Shown one piece after another: positions 43,809 through 49,675 of a stretch of DNA of 64,000 bases; positions within the stretch are counted from its first letter, which is position 1; the number at the start of each line of letters is the position of its first letter. The notes beneath the pieces were generated by a model. The model was not told the origin of the DNA. It was given only the letters and a program-made list of their open reading frames with translations, and did no database searches. A program made the position numbers and the translations under genes. Source of the DNA: Microglena sp. YARC (taxonomy: Eukaryota; Chlorophyta; Chlorophyceae; Chlamydomonadales; Chlamydomonadaceae); NCBI GenBank assembly GCA_022414725.1, contig CM039462.1, positions 125,175,233-125,239,232 of the forward strand. The letters are read 5' to 3'.

Positions 43809-45715
43809 TTACCCCCCCTCCCTCCCCTCTCCTCTCTTTCTCTTACCCTACCCTTCTCTTACCTTGTCTTACCTTACCTTACCTTCTCTTACCTTACCTT
43901 CTCTTACCTTCTCTTACCTTCTCTTACCTTACCTTACCTTACCTTACCTTACCTTACCTTACCTTCTCTTACCTTCTCTTACCTTACCTCATCCTCCCTT
44001 ACCTTACCTTACCTTACCTTACCTTACCTTACCTTACCTTACCTCACCCTCCCTTCCCTTCCCTTTCCTTTCCTTTCCTTCTCTGCTTGTCTACCTGTCT
44101 GTTTGTCTTTGTTTCTCTCTTTTTTCTCTCCCCCCCCCCCCCCCCCCCCCCCCTCTATTTCTTTCTTTCTTTCTTTTGGGACAGAAGATACTTTACCTCC
44201 CCACTTGACCTCCTCCCCTCCCCTCGCTTCCCTTCCCCTCCCTTCTCTTCTCTTTCCTTCCCTCCCCCCCCCCCTTCCCTTCCCCCCCCCCCCCCCCCCC
44301 CCCCTTCCCTTCCCTTCCCTTCCCTTCCCAGCTTGTCTACCTGTCTGCCTGTCTTTGTTTCTCTCTTTTTTCTCCTTCCCCCCCCTCTCTTTCTTTCTTT
44401 CTTTAGGGACAGAAGCTACTTGTTTAGTCAAGTGATGCAGAATTCCTTATTTTGAGCTGCCTGCCGGCTGCCTGCTGCCATAAATATAAATAAATAAATC
44501 TCAACTTCCAAGACATGTCACAATGACACTTCTAAGGACGTGGTATTAAGGGAACCGGCTCGTAAGTATGCGATGGACGGGCTTACATCACACCTAGAGT
44601 CCAGTTATCATGCCGGTCGACGACCCTCTGGATGGGCCCAGGTGACCTTTATGGGCCTGCTACCATAAAACTATCATCCGCTTAGTGTGCTCCTTGATAT
44701 CCGTGGGTATCGCATGGGGTGAATTGGATTTGGAAGACGGTGGGCAGTCCAGAGGTGGCTGAAAAAGCATGTAACAATTCAAATTCAGAAAGGTCTCTTG
44801 ACGAGGATTAACGAGCAGCAGTGGGCACAGACCAAACCAAACGCAACCCAATGTTACCAAATCAGATTAAAACCAAAACAGACTAAACAATCTAAACCAA
44901 TCAAAAATAAACCAAACCAAACCAGATCAAAACCAAACAAAACAAACTAAACTAAACTGGGCTAAACCAAATAAAACTAAATCGGATGAAAACCAACTAA
45001 AACCATACCAACCAAACCATACCAACCAAACCATACCAACCTAACCATACCAACCTAACTATTCCCACCGAACCATACCAACCAAACCATACCAACCAAA
45101 CTATTCCAACCAAACCTTACTAACCATACCAACCAAAACATATAAACCAAACCATACCAACCAATCCAGGTGGGCCTGCCCTCCGACAAAGCCCAGTACG
45201 TACATCGTGTGGGACGTACCGCTCGTGCCGGCAAGGCTGGCATCAGCCTGCTGCTGTTAGCTGACTTCGAGGGAATTTTCACCCGGAAGTTGATCGACCT
45301 CCCAGTCCAGGACCTACCCCAGTACTCCCCCCAGGACCTAGCTGCTGCAAAAGCCCTCATCACCACCGGCCTGAAAAAGGTATCCAGCGATACCAAGGAG
45401 AAGGCGTACGCGGCGTGGCTTGGCTTCTACAACTCCGCTGGGACCCTGTCCCTGTCCAAGCCACACTTGGTTGAACTTGCCAACGACTTTTCCCGCATCC
45501 TGGGCTGTCCCGAGCCCCCAGAGCTGGAGGCTCGTACAGTGGGCAAGATGGGTCTCAAGGGCACCCCTGGCCTAAGGGTGGGCAAGGGCCCCCCAGGTGG
45601 GGCGGGAGGAGGTGGAGGCGGGCGAGGAGGAGGAGGTGGGCGAGGAGGAGGAGGAGGGCGTGGGGGTGGGGGTGGCAGGGGGGGCGGAAGGGGGGCAGTA
45701 CTAGAGTGTTATTGA
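21759..45715 (+). CDS. DEAD-box RNA helicase, RH26/RH31 (Mss116-like) type
   Basis: A plus-strand spliced gene with exons at about 21759-22178, 26143-26741 (or its copy 26836-26938), 35152-35314, 38606-38793, 39438-39606, 43449-43760 and 45170-45715. Order of motifs: RGG-rich and Q/G-rich disordered N-terminus; Q motif ([10 protein letters not shown]); motif I AKTGTGKT; Ia as SPREL (one residue short of SPTREL); Ib [63 protein letters not shown]. The region after motif VI ([11 protein letters not shown]..., [11 protein letters not shown]) resembles plant RH25/26/31. The tail is RGG-rich. It would be an ATP-dependent RNA-remodelling enzyme. Frame problems occur near 22045, 26700, 35170-35210 and 35310, so function at this locus is uncertain. 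Confidence 0.9.
22241..22331 (+). pseudogene. Duplicated RGG exon with GGT slippage
   Basis: The acceptor is TTATTTTAG. A GGT run leads to codons for [16 protein letters not shown] and a donor GAGTCAG|GTGATA, matching the end of exon 1. The flanking intron is duplicated too (GATCTAGGCCTTATGT and GATCTTGGCCTTATGT). Entering at the acceptor in the phase set by the donor, the GGT run reads as Trp/Val, so the copy is probably not translated as an RGG module unless slippage corrects it. It could be an alternative exon. Confidence 0.6.
22250..22510 (+). repeat. GGT microsatellite patches
   Basis: GGT/GTG runs lie at about 22245-22300, 22378-22440 and 22485-22500, separated by the duplicated exon and its flank. 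They are intronic. Slippage here probably explains the frame of the neighbouring RGG copy. Confidence 0.8.
22780..22935 (+). repeat. Family B related repeat
   Basis: Blocks TTTGAATTTGAATTCTTACA, CAGTCAACTCTGAACTGCTT, GCTGTCTTCGTATTCCAAGC and GTGTGATACCCACAGAAACC AGGGAGC align with about 45985-46100 and about 47160-47270. Those copies carry GCTCACCGTCTGCC and GTGCGATAGCCACGGAAACTGG or GTGCGATAACCATGGAAACC AGGG. It is a dispersed element of about 120-150 bp. Confidence 0.65.
22936..23085 (-). pseudogene. Inverted ectopic copy of the ACLA exon A junction
   Basis: Read on the minus strand it gives CTTAATCACCCACTCCCCAC and CACCTCACCTCCCC. It continues with CACTCCCTCCCAGGTGTCTG and TTGATATTGACGCCACCATG, that is, ACLA intron repeat, acceptor and the first codons of exon A (V.VDIDATM). 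It resembles the truncated copy at 4589 more than the full exon. It sits in an intron of the helicase gene. On either side is a near-identical direct repeat, AAGCTC(A/T)GGTGGACACCAG (about 22911 and 23091). Confidence 0.85.
23160..23515 (+). repeat. ~115-bp tandem repeat, family E
   Basis: Three units carry GCGTAGCAGCTTCTAGGCAG, CTCCAATTCCCCTTCC, CAAACTTGAAGCTA, GCGAGTCAAAAAGCTGACC and TTGTTGGATTTGTGTA. Single related copies lie at about 24590-24800 (partly inverted, with AGCTGCCTAGAAGCTGCTGC) and about 60890-61010. It is intronic. Confidence 0.8.
23518..24035 (+). repeat. TATTGGACTGGTG 13-mer array
   Basis: About 40 units of a 13-bp word, TATTGGACTGGTG, alternate with GGACTGGTGGACTGG. TGAGCTATGTTTATTGGACT marks both ends of the array. 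The period keeps all three forward frames open with Trp/Gly/Leu-rich translations, which is a repeat effect. It is intronic. Confidence 0.92.
24130..24470 (-). repeat. Family B fragment and family C copy 2, minus strand
   Basis: The family B core is inverted at about 24150-24192. From about 24235 to 24470 lies the reverse of family C: GCGTCGCAAGCGACGC, GGTGGCAACGATGG, GAGTTAGTTACGGCGG, CGTTGGCTGACGTGTCAGGC, GGTCGGACAAACGGAGAAAT, GGGTAACCCTGGGGGCTCCC and CTTGAAGAGGGGGCTCCGC. The GACC run of the other copies is missing here. Confidence 0.78.
24480..25340. other. Intron stretch with family E and TTAGTTGGCT repeats
   Basis: It contains family E copies at about 24590-24800 and a diffuse TTAGTTGACTGCTTAGTTGG tandem at about 24855-25090. 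A family B core (CAGCCAGCAATTTGGCTGCT) lies at about 25287. The rest is unique sequence. No exon-like open frame matching a helicase was found. Confidence 0.65.
25345..26100 (+). repeat. ATC/ACC trinucleotide microsatellite
   Basis: About 750 bp of CATCAT and CACCAT trinucleotides, purer at the 5' end and increasingly interrupted by CACCACC toward the 3' end. Conceptual translations are poly-His, poly-Ser or poly-Ile and carry no gene signal. It ends about 45 bp before the acceptor of the next helicase exon. Confidence 0.95.
26143..26741 (+). CDS. Helicase exon: Q-rich linker, Q motif and start of motif I
   Basis: The acceptor is TTTCCATGTAG, joining in phase with the preceding GAGTCAG donor (ES|GP). 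It encodes about 190 residues. First comes a Q/P/G-rich disordered part ([20 protein letters not shown]) with RGR and GRGG words. Then come [37 protein letters not shown] and the Q motif [20 protein letters not shown]. After LHG a net +8 nt relative to the copy at 26836 breaks the frame before the GKT motif: +2 near 26705 and a 6-nt CCAAGG-type duplication near 26722. The donor is GGCACAG|GTGGGT. The break removes motif I in this copy. Confidence 0.88.
26836..26938 (+). CDS. Second copy of Q motif/motif I exon 3' part, intact frame
   Basis: Starting at about GTTTGGGTACGAG, it encodes [20 protein letters not shown] then [11 protein letters not shown]. It ends at GGCACAG|GTGGGT, whose split Gly would be completed by GC at 35152 to give GKT. 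The preceding intron part is duplicated as well (GCCGTTAAGGTGTGTGGTGG). The only AG just upstream is AACCAG at about 26834, which is not a strong acceptor. So the locus has one copy with a good acceptor and a broken frame, and one with a good frame and a weak acceptor. Confidence 0.7.
26942..32345 (+). repeat. 5.4-kb GGTGGGT/GGTGGTGAGG array
   Basis: A very long G/T-only tract on the plus strand, with rare A and C. Its irregular 20-30-bp units have the form GGTGGTGGTGAGGTGGGTGG followed by GTGGGTGG. Purity falls gradually after about 29500. Four or more G-tracts of two to three bases within short windows recur throughout, so it has strong G-quadruplex potential on the plus (and transcript) strand. 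Long open frames exist on both strands only because stops are rare in this composition. It is intronic, starting directly after the 26938 donor. Confidence 0.94.
32346..32850. other. Unique stretch plus diverged family A copy
   Basis: About 32346-32560 is non-repetitive in this window and not recognised. From 32560 to 32690 the minus strand carries family A words (GTTACAGTC...GGGGTAGCCAAATAGGCT AAAAGGACT, GTACTGAACCCCCTGGTT). It is intronic. No exon is seen. Confidence 0.55.
32850..35140 (+). repeat. About 17 decoy copies of the motif I (KTIAF) acceptor junction
   Basis: Units of about 85-200 bp each contain a C-run and CA-rich tract, CCGCCTTCTCTGTGTAG and GCAAGACCATTGCCTTCATG. They go on with ATTCATGTGATAGAAAGGCT and GACC, then re-enter a C-run. 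Copies start near 32862, 33050, 33253, 33427, 33516, 33642, 33765, 33904, 34017, 34159, 34302, 34401, 34543, 34683, 34784, 34927 and 35034. Translation is KTIAFMI(H)VIERLT. Most have His (CAT) where the full exon has Pro (CCT or CCC). None has a donor, so each is only an acceptor plus a 43-nt exon start. Confidence 0.93.
35152..35314 (+). CDS. Helicase exon: GKT to motif Ia, with in-frame TAG and indels
   Basis: The acceptor is TCTGTGTAG and the donor GCCAG|GTGAGT. It encodes (G)[17 protein letters not shown], then TAG, then [20 protein letters not shown] and [15 protein letters not shown]. Three oddities are seen. The in-frame TAG lies between motifs I and Ia. SPREL lacks the Thr of the canonical PTREL. 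The exon ends two bases out of phase for the next exon, and one extra C (GCCCAG, as in the partial copy at 35405) would repair that. Single-base read errors could explain two of these, but pseudogenisation is equally possible. Confidence 0.85.
35315..35500 (+). pseudogene. Donor-side copy of the preceding helicase exon
   Basis: GAGCTGGCCAAACAGGTAAA through TGCAGAGTGCGTCAAGCTAC and TTCAATTCCATCCTCTCAGT to GCCCAAATGAGTAG (about 35407-35477) repeats the 3' half of the exon at 35152. The donor is changed from GTGAGT to ATGAGT. Another diverged copy follows the 17-bp array at about 37400-37467. Both are preceded by the block TATACCGGCGCC. Confidence 0.85.
35500..37378 (+). repeat. 17-bp minisatellite GCAATCTGTTCACCAGT
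   Basis: About 110 units of a 17-bp word GCAATCTGTTCACCAGT, with variants CAGCAGT, CACCAGG and GTGCACCAG. The last ~800 bp are nearly perfect, while the first ~500 bp are more irregular. Since 17 is not a multiple of three and the unit has no stop in any forward frame, each frame reads the same 17-residue word ([17 protein letters not shown]). That explains open frames of up to 502 codons. It is flanked by diverged copies of the same helicase exon fragment. It is intronic. Confidence 0.96.
37400..38600 (+). repeat. Seven decoy copies of the VVVGGTNIN acceptor junction
   Basis: After an exon relic at 37400-37467, units of about 140-150 bp repeat ACCTCCAG|GTCGTGGTTGGAGG, CACCAACATCAACGTCGAGG and GCAAGAAAATGA. 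A CCTGCCACATGATGCTACC and CTCACCCTGCC tract follows. Starts lie near 37480, 37600, 37806, 37949, 38090, 38239 and 38385. Each stops at GAAAATGA or the following CTCCGAACAC and lacks a donor. Several carry 1-2-nt indels (GAAATGA, ATCACGTCG). The copies with Asn-Val-Glu-Gly differ from the full exon's Asn-Ala-Glu-Gly. The earliest copy ([12 protein letters not shown]) is the most diverged. Confidence 0.92.
38606..38793 (+). CDS. Helicase exon: GG, TPGRLLD and DEAD motifs
   Basis: The acceptor is ACCTCCAG and the donor ATTCAG|GTGAGTG. Its 188 nt encode [58 protein letters not shown] and DMGF, plus two bases of Arg. It contains the GG motif, motif Ib TPGR and motif II DEAD. No disruption is seen. 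It joins in phase to RPTLEKIF at 39438. Confidence 0.95.
38794..39437 (+). other. Intron with GT-rich start and CA/CACC-rich end
   Basis: It begins GTGAGTGTGTGTGTGTGTCA followed by GGGGGTGGGGGTGGGG and ends CCCCCCCACACACACACACA ...CACAG. These ends are reverse-complementary over tens of bases. A CACCACC microsatellite fills about 38925-39180. A truncated copy of the next exon's start ([50 protein letters not shown]) lies at about 39350-39395. The sequence around 39290 is unique and unassigned. Confidence 0.8.
39438..39606 (+). CDS. Helicase exon: SAT motif
   Basis: The acceptor is CACACAG and the donor GTGCAG|GTGCGCC. The first base completes an Arg codon. It encodes [40 protein letters not shown] and [22 protein letters not shown] is motif III, and the following [14 protein letters not shown] is the usual linker into the second RecA-like domain. 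The frame is intact. Confidence 0.95.
39607..40425 (+). repeat. G/T array and two donor-side copies of the SAT exon
   Basis: About 39607-40075 repeats GTGTGGGGAGTGTGTGGGGC and GAGCGCCTTGTGTGTGGTG units of 40-70 bp. The GCGCCTTGTGTG word copies the intron start. Two copies of the exon 3' part follow. One at about 40098-40178 ([27 protein letters not shown]) has the GTGCGCC donor. A diverged one at about 40343-40422 ([17 protein letters not shown]...) lacks the GT donor. A G-run lies near 40256. Confidence 0.88.
40493..40625 (+). repeat. Dispersed repeat family A, plus-strand copy
   Basis: GTAGCACGAACTCAGGGCCC, GTCGGTTAAACGG, CAGTTCATCAGTGCTTG, TACAGGCAAGTCCCTTTAGC and CTATTTGGCCTACCCCTGGA are in the same order as at 19257. 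An AT-dinucleotide microsatellite of about 110 bp follows (about 40626-40745). Confidence 0.82.
40835..41080 (+). repeat. ~57-bp minisatellite (GTGCAAACCGAACACAGGGA)
   Basis: Four units carry GTGCAAACCGAACA, GGGACTGAACA, AGGGGCAGACTCATCAGGCT and CAAATGTGA. It ends in a fragment of family A's terminus (GGCCTACCCCTGGACTGTAA). It is intronic, with no stops in some frames. Confidence 0.88.
41195..41640 (+). repeat. ~105-bp tandem repeat (CAACCAACCCCAAACG)
   Basis: About four units carry AACCAACCCCAAACGCTGAA, GCCTACTTGTCA, CAAGTACCAACCCCAACCCT, AGAGAAGATTCCATG and TTTGTCTCAAACTCTTCCAC. The word CCTAGAGAAGAT also occurs in the SAT exon, but the surroundings differ. That match may be chance. It is intronic. 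Confidence 0.85.
41650..42250 (+). repeat. ~90-bp minisatellite with CGCGCGCG core
   Basis: Six to seven units carry CACCACCACGCGCGCGCGTG, ATACTCCCTCATGCACAGAA, GTCAAGACTGCCCAGTGGGG and GATGCTTCATGTTGTACTAG. Each unit has an alternating CG tract able to adopt Z-DNA (general knowledge) beside a CACCACC tract. A 30-bp tandem (CCAGTGTTTTTGCATTCCTC ATTAT, four units) follows at about 42297-42415. Confidence 0.9.
42424..42524. mobile_element. TIR element family H, copy 2
   Basis: It starts GTAGGGAAGGGCA and ends TGCCTATCCCTAC (complement GTAGGGATAGGCA), giving 13-bp imperfect inverted termini. The interior carries CATATGATATCATG and ATCATATGATG palindromes, as at 14662-14812. It is about 100 bp. 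Confidence 0.7.
42531..42719. mobile_element. TIR element with family H termini, AT-rich interior
   Basis: It starts GTAGGGAACGGC and ends GCCGACCCCTAC (complement GTAGGGGTCGGC), so termini match at 10 of 12 positions. The interior is AT-rich (AATATTATTATTATG, CAATATTG) and unlike copies 1 and 2. Only six bases separate it from copy 2, so two elements with related ends are side by side. Confidence 0.55.
42768..42905 (-). repeat. Dispersed repeat family A, minus-strand copy
   Basis: GTTACAGTCCAGGGGTAGGC CAAATAGGCT, GGGACTTGCC, GCATTGATGAACTGAACCCC and AACCGTTTTACC are the reverse of the copy at 40493-40625. It lies directly upstream of the next duplicated junction array. Confidence 0.82.
42975..43448 (+). 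repeat. Six copies of the VIQYKAVV exon start
   Basis: The ~67-bp unit is CACAG|GTCATCCAGTACAAGG, CTGTAGTGCCTCACGAGCAG, CTCATCCACACCATG and TACTGTTCCCT. It repeats at about 42978, 43021, 43088, 43156 and 43223. A longer copy at about 43263-43410 extends through [20 protein letters not shown] to CSEIFN before jumping back into [12 protein letters not shown]. Most copies have CACAG acceptors. The Glu, Lys or Asp at the residue after His varies between copies. Confidence 0.9.
43449..43760 (+). CDS. Helicase exon: motifs IV and V
   Basis: The acceptor is CCTCACAG and the donor CTGCAG|GTCAGT. Its 104 codons, phase 0 to 0, encode [20 protein letters not shown], the motif IV region [20 protein letters not shown], a linker [18 protein letters not shown] and motif [21 protein letters not shown]. 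The frame is intact. HSRKSQ...R and [10 protein letters not shown] closely match plant RH26-type helicases. Confidence 0.95.
43761..45169 (+). other. Intron: CT-rich microsatellites, SINE-like fragment, AACCA repeats
   Basis: It starts GTCAGTCCCTCTCTG with C-runs, then a (TACCTT)n/(ACCTT)n pentanucleotide tract (about 43850-44045). Two similar CT/C-run blocks follow, with CTTGTCTACCTGTCTG and TTTCTTTCTTTCTTT (about 44085-44190 and 44333-44405). About 44530-44650 holds GGTATTAAGGGAACCG, GATGGACGGGCTTACATCAC and TAGAGTCCAGTTATCATGCC GGTCGACGACCCTC, shared with 46515-46640. About 44870-45169 is an AACCAAACCATACC-type repeat running up to the acceptor. Confidence 0.8.
45170..45715 (+). CDS. Helicase last exon: motif VI and RGG tail
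   Basis: The acceptor is CCAATCCAG; there are 181 codons and TGA at 45713-45715. It encodes [20 protein letters not shown] (motif VI), [19 protein letters not shown] and the family-specific [11 protein letters not shown]. Then come [20 protein letters not shown] and [15 protein letters not shown], followed by a G/R-rich tail of GGRGGGGG repeats ending AVLECY. The RGG tail parallels the RGG N-terminus and suggests nonspecific RNA binding. The frame is intact. The resemblance past motif VI is what points to the RH25/26/31 group rather than to other DEAD-box families. Confidence 0.95.
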   Translation: MGLPSDKAQYVHRVGRTARAGKAGISLLLLADFEGIFTRKLIDLPVQDLPQYSPQDLAAAKALITTGLKKVSSDTKEKAYAAWLGFYNSAGTLSLSKPHLVELANDFSRILGCPEPPELEARTVGKMGLKGTPGLRVGKGPPGGAGGGGGGRGGGGGRGGGGGRGGGGGRGGGRGAVLECY

Positions 45716-46210
45716 AGCGGAGTGTGTTGAGTTTTACTTTGGTTTGATTATATGGTCTATCCTGATGGGTTTTTTAGAGACCATATTTGAGAGAGCACTT
45801 GGCTCTCTGAATATGGTTACACAAAAATCGATCACATGGGTGTGAACCAGGGTTGTTTAAGGTATTTAAAATGTACGTTTCCTGCGGGGTTTCATGTGAC
45901 AAATCTGTGTTGACGGCATGATAGACCCTCAGGAATCTGTGAGACATGCAGCGCAACGTATTGAACCACCCTGTTTTGGACAGATTAAATTTGAATTGTT
46001 ACTTGGTTCTTCAGCCAACTCTGGGCTGCTCACCGTCTGCCGATTCCAAGACCCCCCGTGCGATAGCCACGGAAACTGGTGAGCACTCCAAGCAGATTAG
46101 ACAGTTTAAAGACTTGTCCAGGACTAAAATGGTGAACTGGTTTGTCGAGATTAAGAAGCCAACTACACTGGAGAGCGAGCGACTGAACTGCCACATGACT
46201 GAAGGACTAC
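45716..46210 (+). other. Helicase 3' flank and family B related repeat
   Basis: No gene is seen in the first 260 bp, which probably holds the 3' UTR. From about 45985 (TTTGAATTGTTACTTGGTTC, CAGCCAACTCTGGGCTGCTC, ACCGTCTGCC, GTGCGATAGCCACGGAAACT) it matches the element at 22780-22935. Confidence 0.55.
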
Positions 46211-46214
46211 AGCT

Positions 46215-46395
46215 ATCAGGGTACTACAAAGCGCGTGCGGCAGCGCGGTGCCGCGCTGCCTTTTTGAGCCCCTCTGCGCAGTTTTTTTAACCCCCTGTGG
46301 GCGCAGCGCGCAGTTTTTGCACTAAAAAGCGCTGACCAATTTGACGTTTGTGCGCTTAAAGCGCTGACCAATTTGGCAAGAAGTAGTACCCTGAC
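46215..46395 (-). repeat. Dispersed repeat family D, minus-strand copy
   Basis: GCGCGGTGCCGCGCTGCC, CCCCTCTGCGCAGTTTTT, GGGCGCAGCGCGCAGTTTTT, GCACTAAAAAGCGCTGACCA and GTAGTACCCTG are the reverse of 50225-50415. The terminal CAGGGTACT matches the plus-strand copies at 12310 and 50225. Confidence 0.8.
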
Positions 46396-46509
46396 AGCTA
46401 TATGACAGCTATGTAACTGCTTCAAGAGTGCAGCAACGTGGATCCAGTGGGCACTCAATACCTAAAAATTGAAAAATGAAAATTTGAACATCCAAGAATT
46501 GCCACAGAA

Positions 46510-46800
46510 TGACCTGAAGGACGTGCCCAATGGGTATTAAGGGAACCGCCTCGTAAATATGTGATGGACGGGCTTACATCACACCTAGAGTCCAGTTACC
46601 ATGCCGGTCGACGACCCTCCGGGTGGGCCCAGATGACCTCGTTGAGGTTACTCAATACCCCCATTACTGCAGGAGAGATGGAAGCTACCATCGCGGTTGA
46701 CGACGACCTGCAACGCCCAAGAGCAACCGAAGGGGGAGTCGAACCCCCCACTGTTCATTCTTATAGTGATTCAGTCTACCACTAGACCAATGTGTATCAC
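46510..46800 (-). mobile_element. tRNA-derived SINE, minus strand, with fused fragment
   Basis: On the minus strand, TTGGTCTAGTGGTAGACTGA (A box) and GGGGTTCGACTCCCCC (B box) are followed by TTCGGTTGCTCTTGGGCGTT, CAGGTCGTCGTCAACCGCGA and TGGTAGCTTCC, as at 20395. On the plus-strand left side (46515-46640) it abuts the GATGGACGGGCTTACATCAC block shared with 44530-44650, which also carries the GGTATTAAGGGAACC tail word. The element may therefore be a longer composite SINE. Confidence 0.75.
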
Positions 46801-48368
46801 CGAAAGAGGCTACTGAATACCCCCATTCCTGCAGGAGAGATAGAATAGGTCGCAATGTTGATATTATTTGTTCTTGGTTGGGCGAATCCTTTTCCTCACA
46901 ACTTGAATTTGAACGTGGTTGCATGGTCCCAGCCAGCAATTTGGCTGCTCGCCGTCTATATTAATTACCAGGAAAATGTAATATGTATCAAAAAGAAACA
47001 CAGTCAATCAGCTATCTGGGTATTCTTTCCCTTTCCTCAAAGATGGCTCTACTAAGGCTGTAACGTACGTTTTAAATCCATTACTGTACGAAGAGATTGG
47101 ATCAAGTAATCAATGTGTGTACATATGTTACGTATTCAGAATTCCTCCGCCTTTCTCGACAATAATTTATAATTGTTACAAGGTTCTATAGGCCAGGTAT
47201 GGCGTCTAACCGTCTGCACATGGCAGTTAACAATACCCCCCGTGCGATAACCATGGAAACCAGGGATTTCTAGAGCACATGTCAGTGCAGATTCGACCCG
47301 GAGACCCGGAGAGCCGCCTTTCTCTATGAATCCTCTGGATCGCTGGTTTGAGCCAGCTGTGAGCCAGGGGTACCACCCAGGCTTGTTCAAAGGGACTCCT
47401 GACTCTGCTTCTCAAAACGCAGCCTGTTTCAAAATCTGCTTCTTAAGTCGCAACAGATTTCAAAATCTGCGTCTGCGACGCACCCAGGCCGTCAGAGAAG
47501 CAACCTACCCACTGGATCTGCATTGCAACCACACCAACCGATTCACTGGATCTGCATTGCAACCATACCAACCGACCCACTGGATCTGTAATGCAACCAT
47601 ACCAACCGACCCACTTGATCAGCATTGCAACTGACCCATTGTCGTTGCGTCTGCGACGAAGGAAGCAGTGTCCCGAACAGCTGCAGCGCCCTGAATCCTG
47701 ATTTGTTCGCGTTTACATTATCCTGGTGATAATATTTTCACTGCCGAAGACGGCGAGCAGCCAAATTGCTGGCAGGAGCTATGTAAGCAAGTTTAAGTTC
47801 AAGTCCTTTAAAAAAACAACGATCAAATGTAACAACTTCAACTTCTGCAATATGCAGACGGCTAGACGCCAAAACTGGCGTATATAACCTTGTAACAATT
47901 CGTCTTCTTCTTCTTCTTTCAGAAAATAAGTCACAAAACATTTATTAATCGGTTCAACAGGTTATGATAACGCTATTTATTTTAAACTTATTTGAATCAG
48001 GTTTTGGTACAGCTATTATTTTTCAACTTGTTTGAAACGCATGTAATACCGCTATTTATTTTCCAAATTTCACTCTTATCGTCGGGCAGTACGTCGGGCA
48101 GTACGTGCACGTGAAAATCCGTAAACAAAAATGTGTTCCTTGCTCTGACTCTTCTACGTATTTCATTCTAGATCCCTCTGGTTGCTGGTTTACGTACGAG
48201 AGTGAGTGCCCCCTAAAATCAAATCTCAAACACAATACTCGTTGTGGTTTCGGCATCTCCGGGACTCTTCAGCCATTCAAAGACCACCACACTTTCTTCA
48301 GCCGTTTAAGAACCATCATAATTTCTTCAGCCGTCCAAAGACCATTACTATTTCTGTACTGCTGCAAG

Positions 48369-48406
<38 letters not shown>

Positions 48407-48420
48407 ATACACACAAATGA
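46801..48420. other. Repeat-fragment region without recognised gene
   Basis: Family B cores lie at about 46930-46955 (plus) and 47742-47782 (minus), with a related element at about 47155-47275. A family J word (GAATCCTCTGGATCGCTGGT) is at about 47328. A ~34-bp tandem (CCCACTGGATCTGCATTGCA ACCATACCAACCGA) spans about 47508-47635, four units. A ~25-bp tandem (TTCTTCAGCCGT..AAGACCAT) spans about 48265-48350. A C-run of about 30 starts at about 48376. No convincing exon is seen. Confidence 0.6.
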
Positions 48421-48560
48421 GCACTTCGGTGCGGCCCTAGTGTGACACGCTGCCCCCCAACCCCCACAGAGCACGAAGCGTGGAGCCCAGGGGGTTTGGG
48501 GGGGCATTTCTGACTAGTTTAGCCGGACCCATGCGTCACCATGCAGCGATGGAATGCTGG
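48420..48560. repeat. Dispersed repeat family I, copy 2
   Basis: GTGTGACACGCTGCCCCCCA, GAGCACGAAGCGTGGAGCCC, GGGGGCATTTCTGA and CCATGCGTCACCATGCAGCG correspond to 9290-9490 in order. The junction of C-run and element resembles the G-run position in the other copy. Confidence 0.6.
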
Positions 48561-48604
48561 CGCGTCGCAAAAACAAAGTGCTGCAAGCTCCAGGCCTAGT
48601 AGAG

Positions 48605-49005
48605 AGACCGCATAGTACCGTAGGTCTCACTCTCTGTCGGAAGAATAGCCACATAGCTTTGCGGATCACGCTGAGTAGAGAAGAGTGACCACATGGCAAT
48701 ACAGGCCTCACTCTGCACATATGAGTGACCACCTGGCACTACAGGCCTCACTATGCACATAGAAGAATGACCACCTGGCACTACAGGCCTCACTATGCAC
48801 ATAGAAGAGTGACCACCTGGCACTACAGTCTCACTCTGCACATAAAAGAGTGACCACCTGGCACTACATGTCTCATTCTGCACGTATAATAGTGACCACC
48901 TGGCACTACAGGTCTCATTCTGCACATTTAAGAGTGACCACCTGGCACTACAGGTCTCATTCTGCACAGAGAAGAGTGACCACATGGCGCTGTAGGTCAC
49001 TGGCA
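48605..49005 (+). repeat. ~42-bp minisatellite (GAGTGACCACCTGGCACTAC)
   Basis: About nine units carry AGAGTGACCACCTGGCACTA, CAGGTCTCATTCTGCACA and TA(T/G)AA. Units in the middle are nearly identical, and the outer ones have CATGG or CACAGCG variants. The array ends about 15 bp before an acceptor-like CTTGATCCAG. Confidence 0.9.
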
Positions 49006-49020
49006 TGTTGCTTGATCCAG

Positions 49021-49092
49021 GTGGGGGGTCCAGCTGACGATGAGGAGTTGGGCGCAGACCCCTCCTGGTTCCAGAAGGGCATCACGCTTGCG
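49021..49092 (+). CDS. Orphan exon candidate (GGPADDEELGADPSW...)
   Basis: TGCTTGATCCAG precedes and GCTTGCG|GTGAGCC follows a 72-nt stretch with codons for VGGPADDEELGADPSWFQKG and ITLA. It is phase 0 at both ends and has the GC-rich, synonymous-third-base look of the real exons. The protein is not recognised. No partner exons were identified nearby, so it would be part of a gene extending elsewhere, or a duplicated exon fragment like those described above. A tandem array directly before the acceptor is the same arrangement seen at known exons. Confidence 0.35.
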
Positions 49093-49289
49093 GTGAGCCA
49101 TGCTCTTTGCAGGGCTAACTTTAAGGGCGGTGGGAGGGCGCGCCCACTCAGGCAGGTGTGTCCCCAAGCCTGCAGGGTGTTTAGGTTAGGGTTCAGGGTT
49201 CAGGTCAAAAACCTGTTTTGTTTCTTTGTTGTTTTAACAGTCACAAAAGCTTGTATATAATACTGCACACTTAGCCGGTGTAGACAGTT

Positions 49290-49510
49290 TGATGGTGGCC
49301 ATGAGCACCACCTCCAAAAAATACTACAAATATAATACATAAATAATATACATACAATAATATACATACATATAATATACTACAAATATAATACATAAAT
49401 ATAATACATTAATACATAAATATACATCAACATACATAAATACATACATATACACATATACATATATACATAAATATACATAAATATAATATGCACATTA
49501 TAATAAACGA
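49290..49510. repeat. AT-rich ATACATAAATAT microsatellite
   Basis: Tandem words AATACATAAATA, TATACATACA and ATACATATACA occupy about 220 bp. No gene is seen. Confidence 0.85.
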
Positions 49511-49675
49511 TAATAATGCACTTAGAATTCGCACAATGCGTTGCCGCTCAGGGTATAAAGTGCTACCAGTAATATACACCCAGGAAGAACTAAATCATCT
49601 TGTAGTAATTGATTTCAGGTCCTCTGTCTTACCCCTCCGATTTGTTGGGGACCAGATCTCGTAGTGCTTGTTAAT

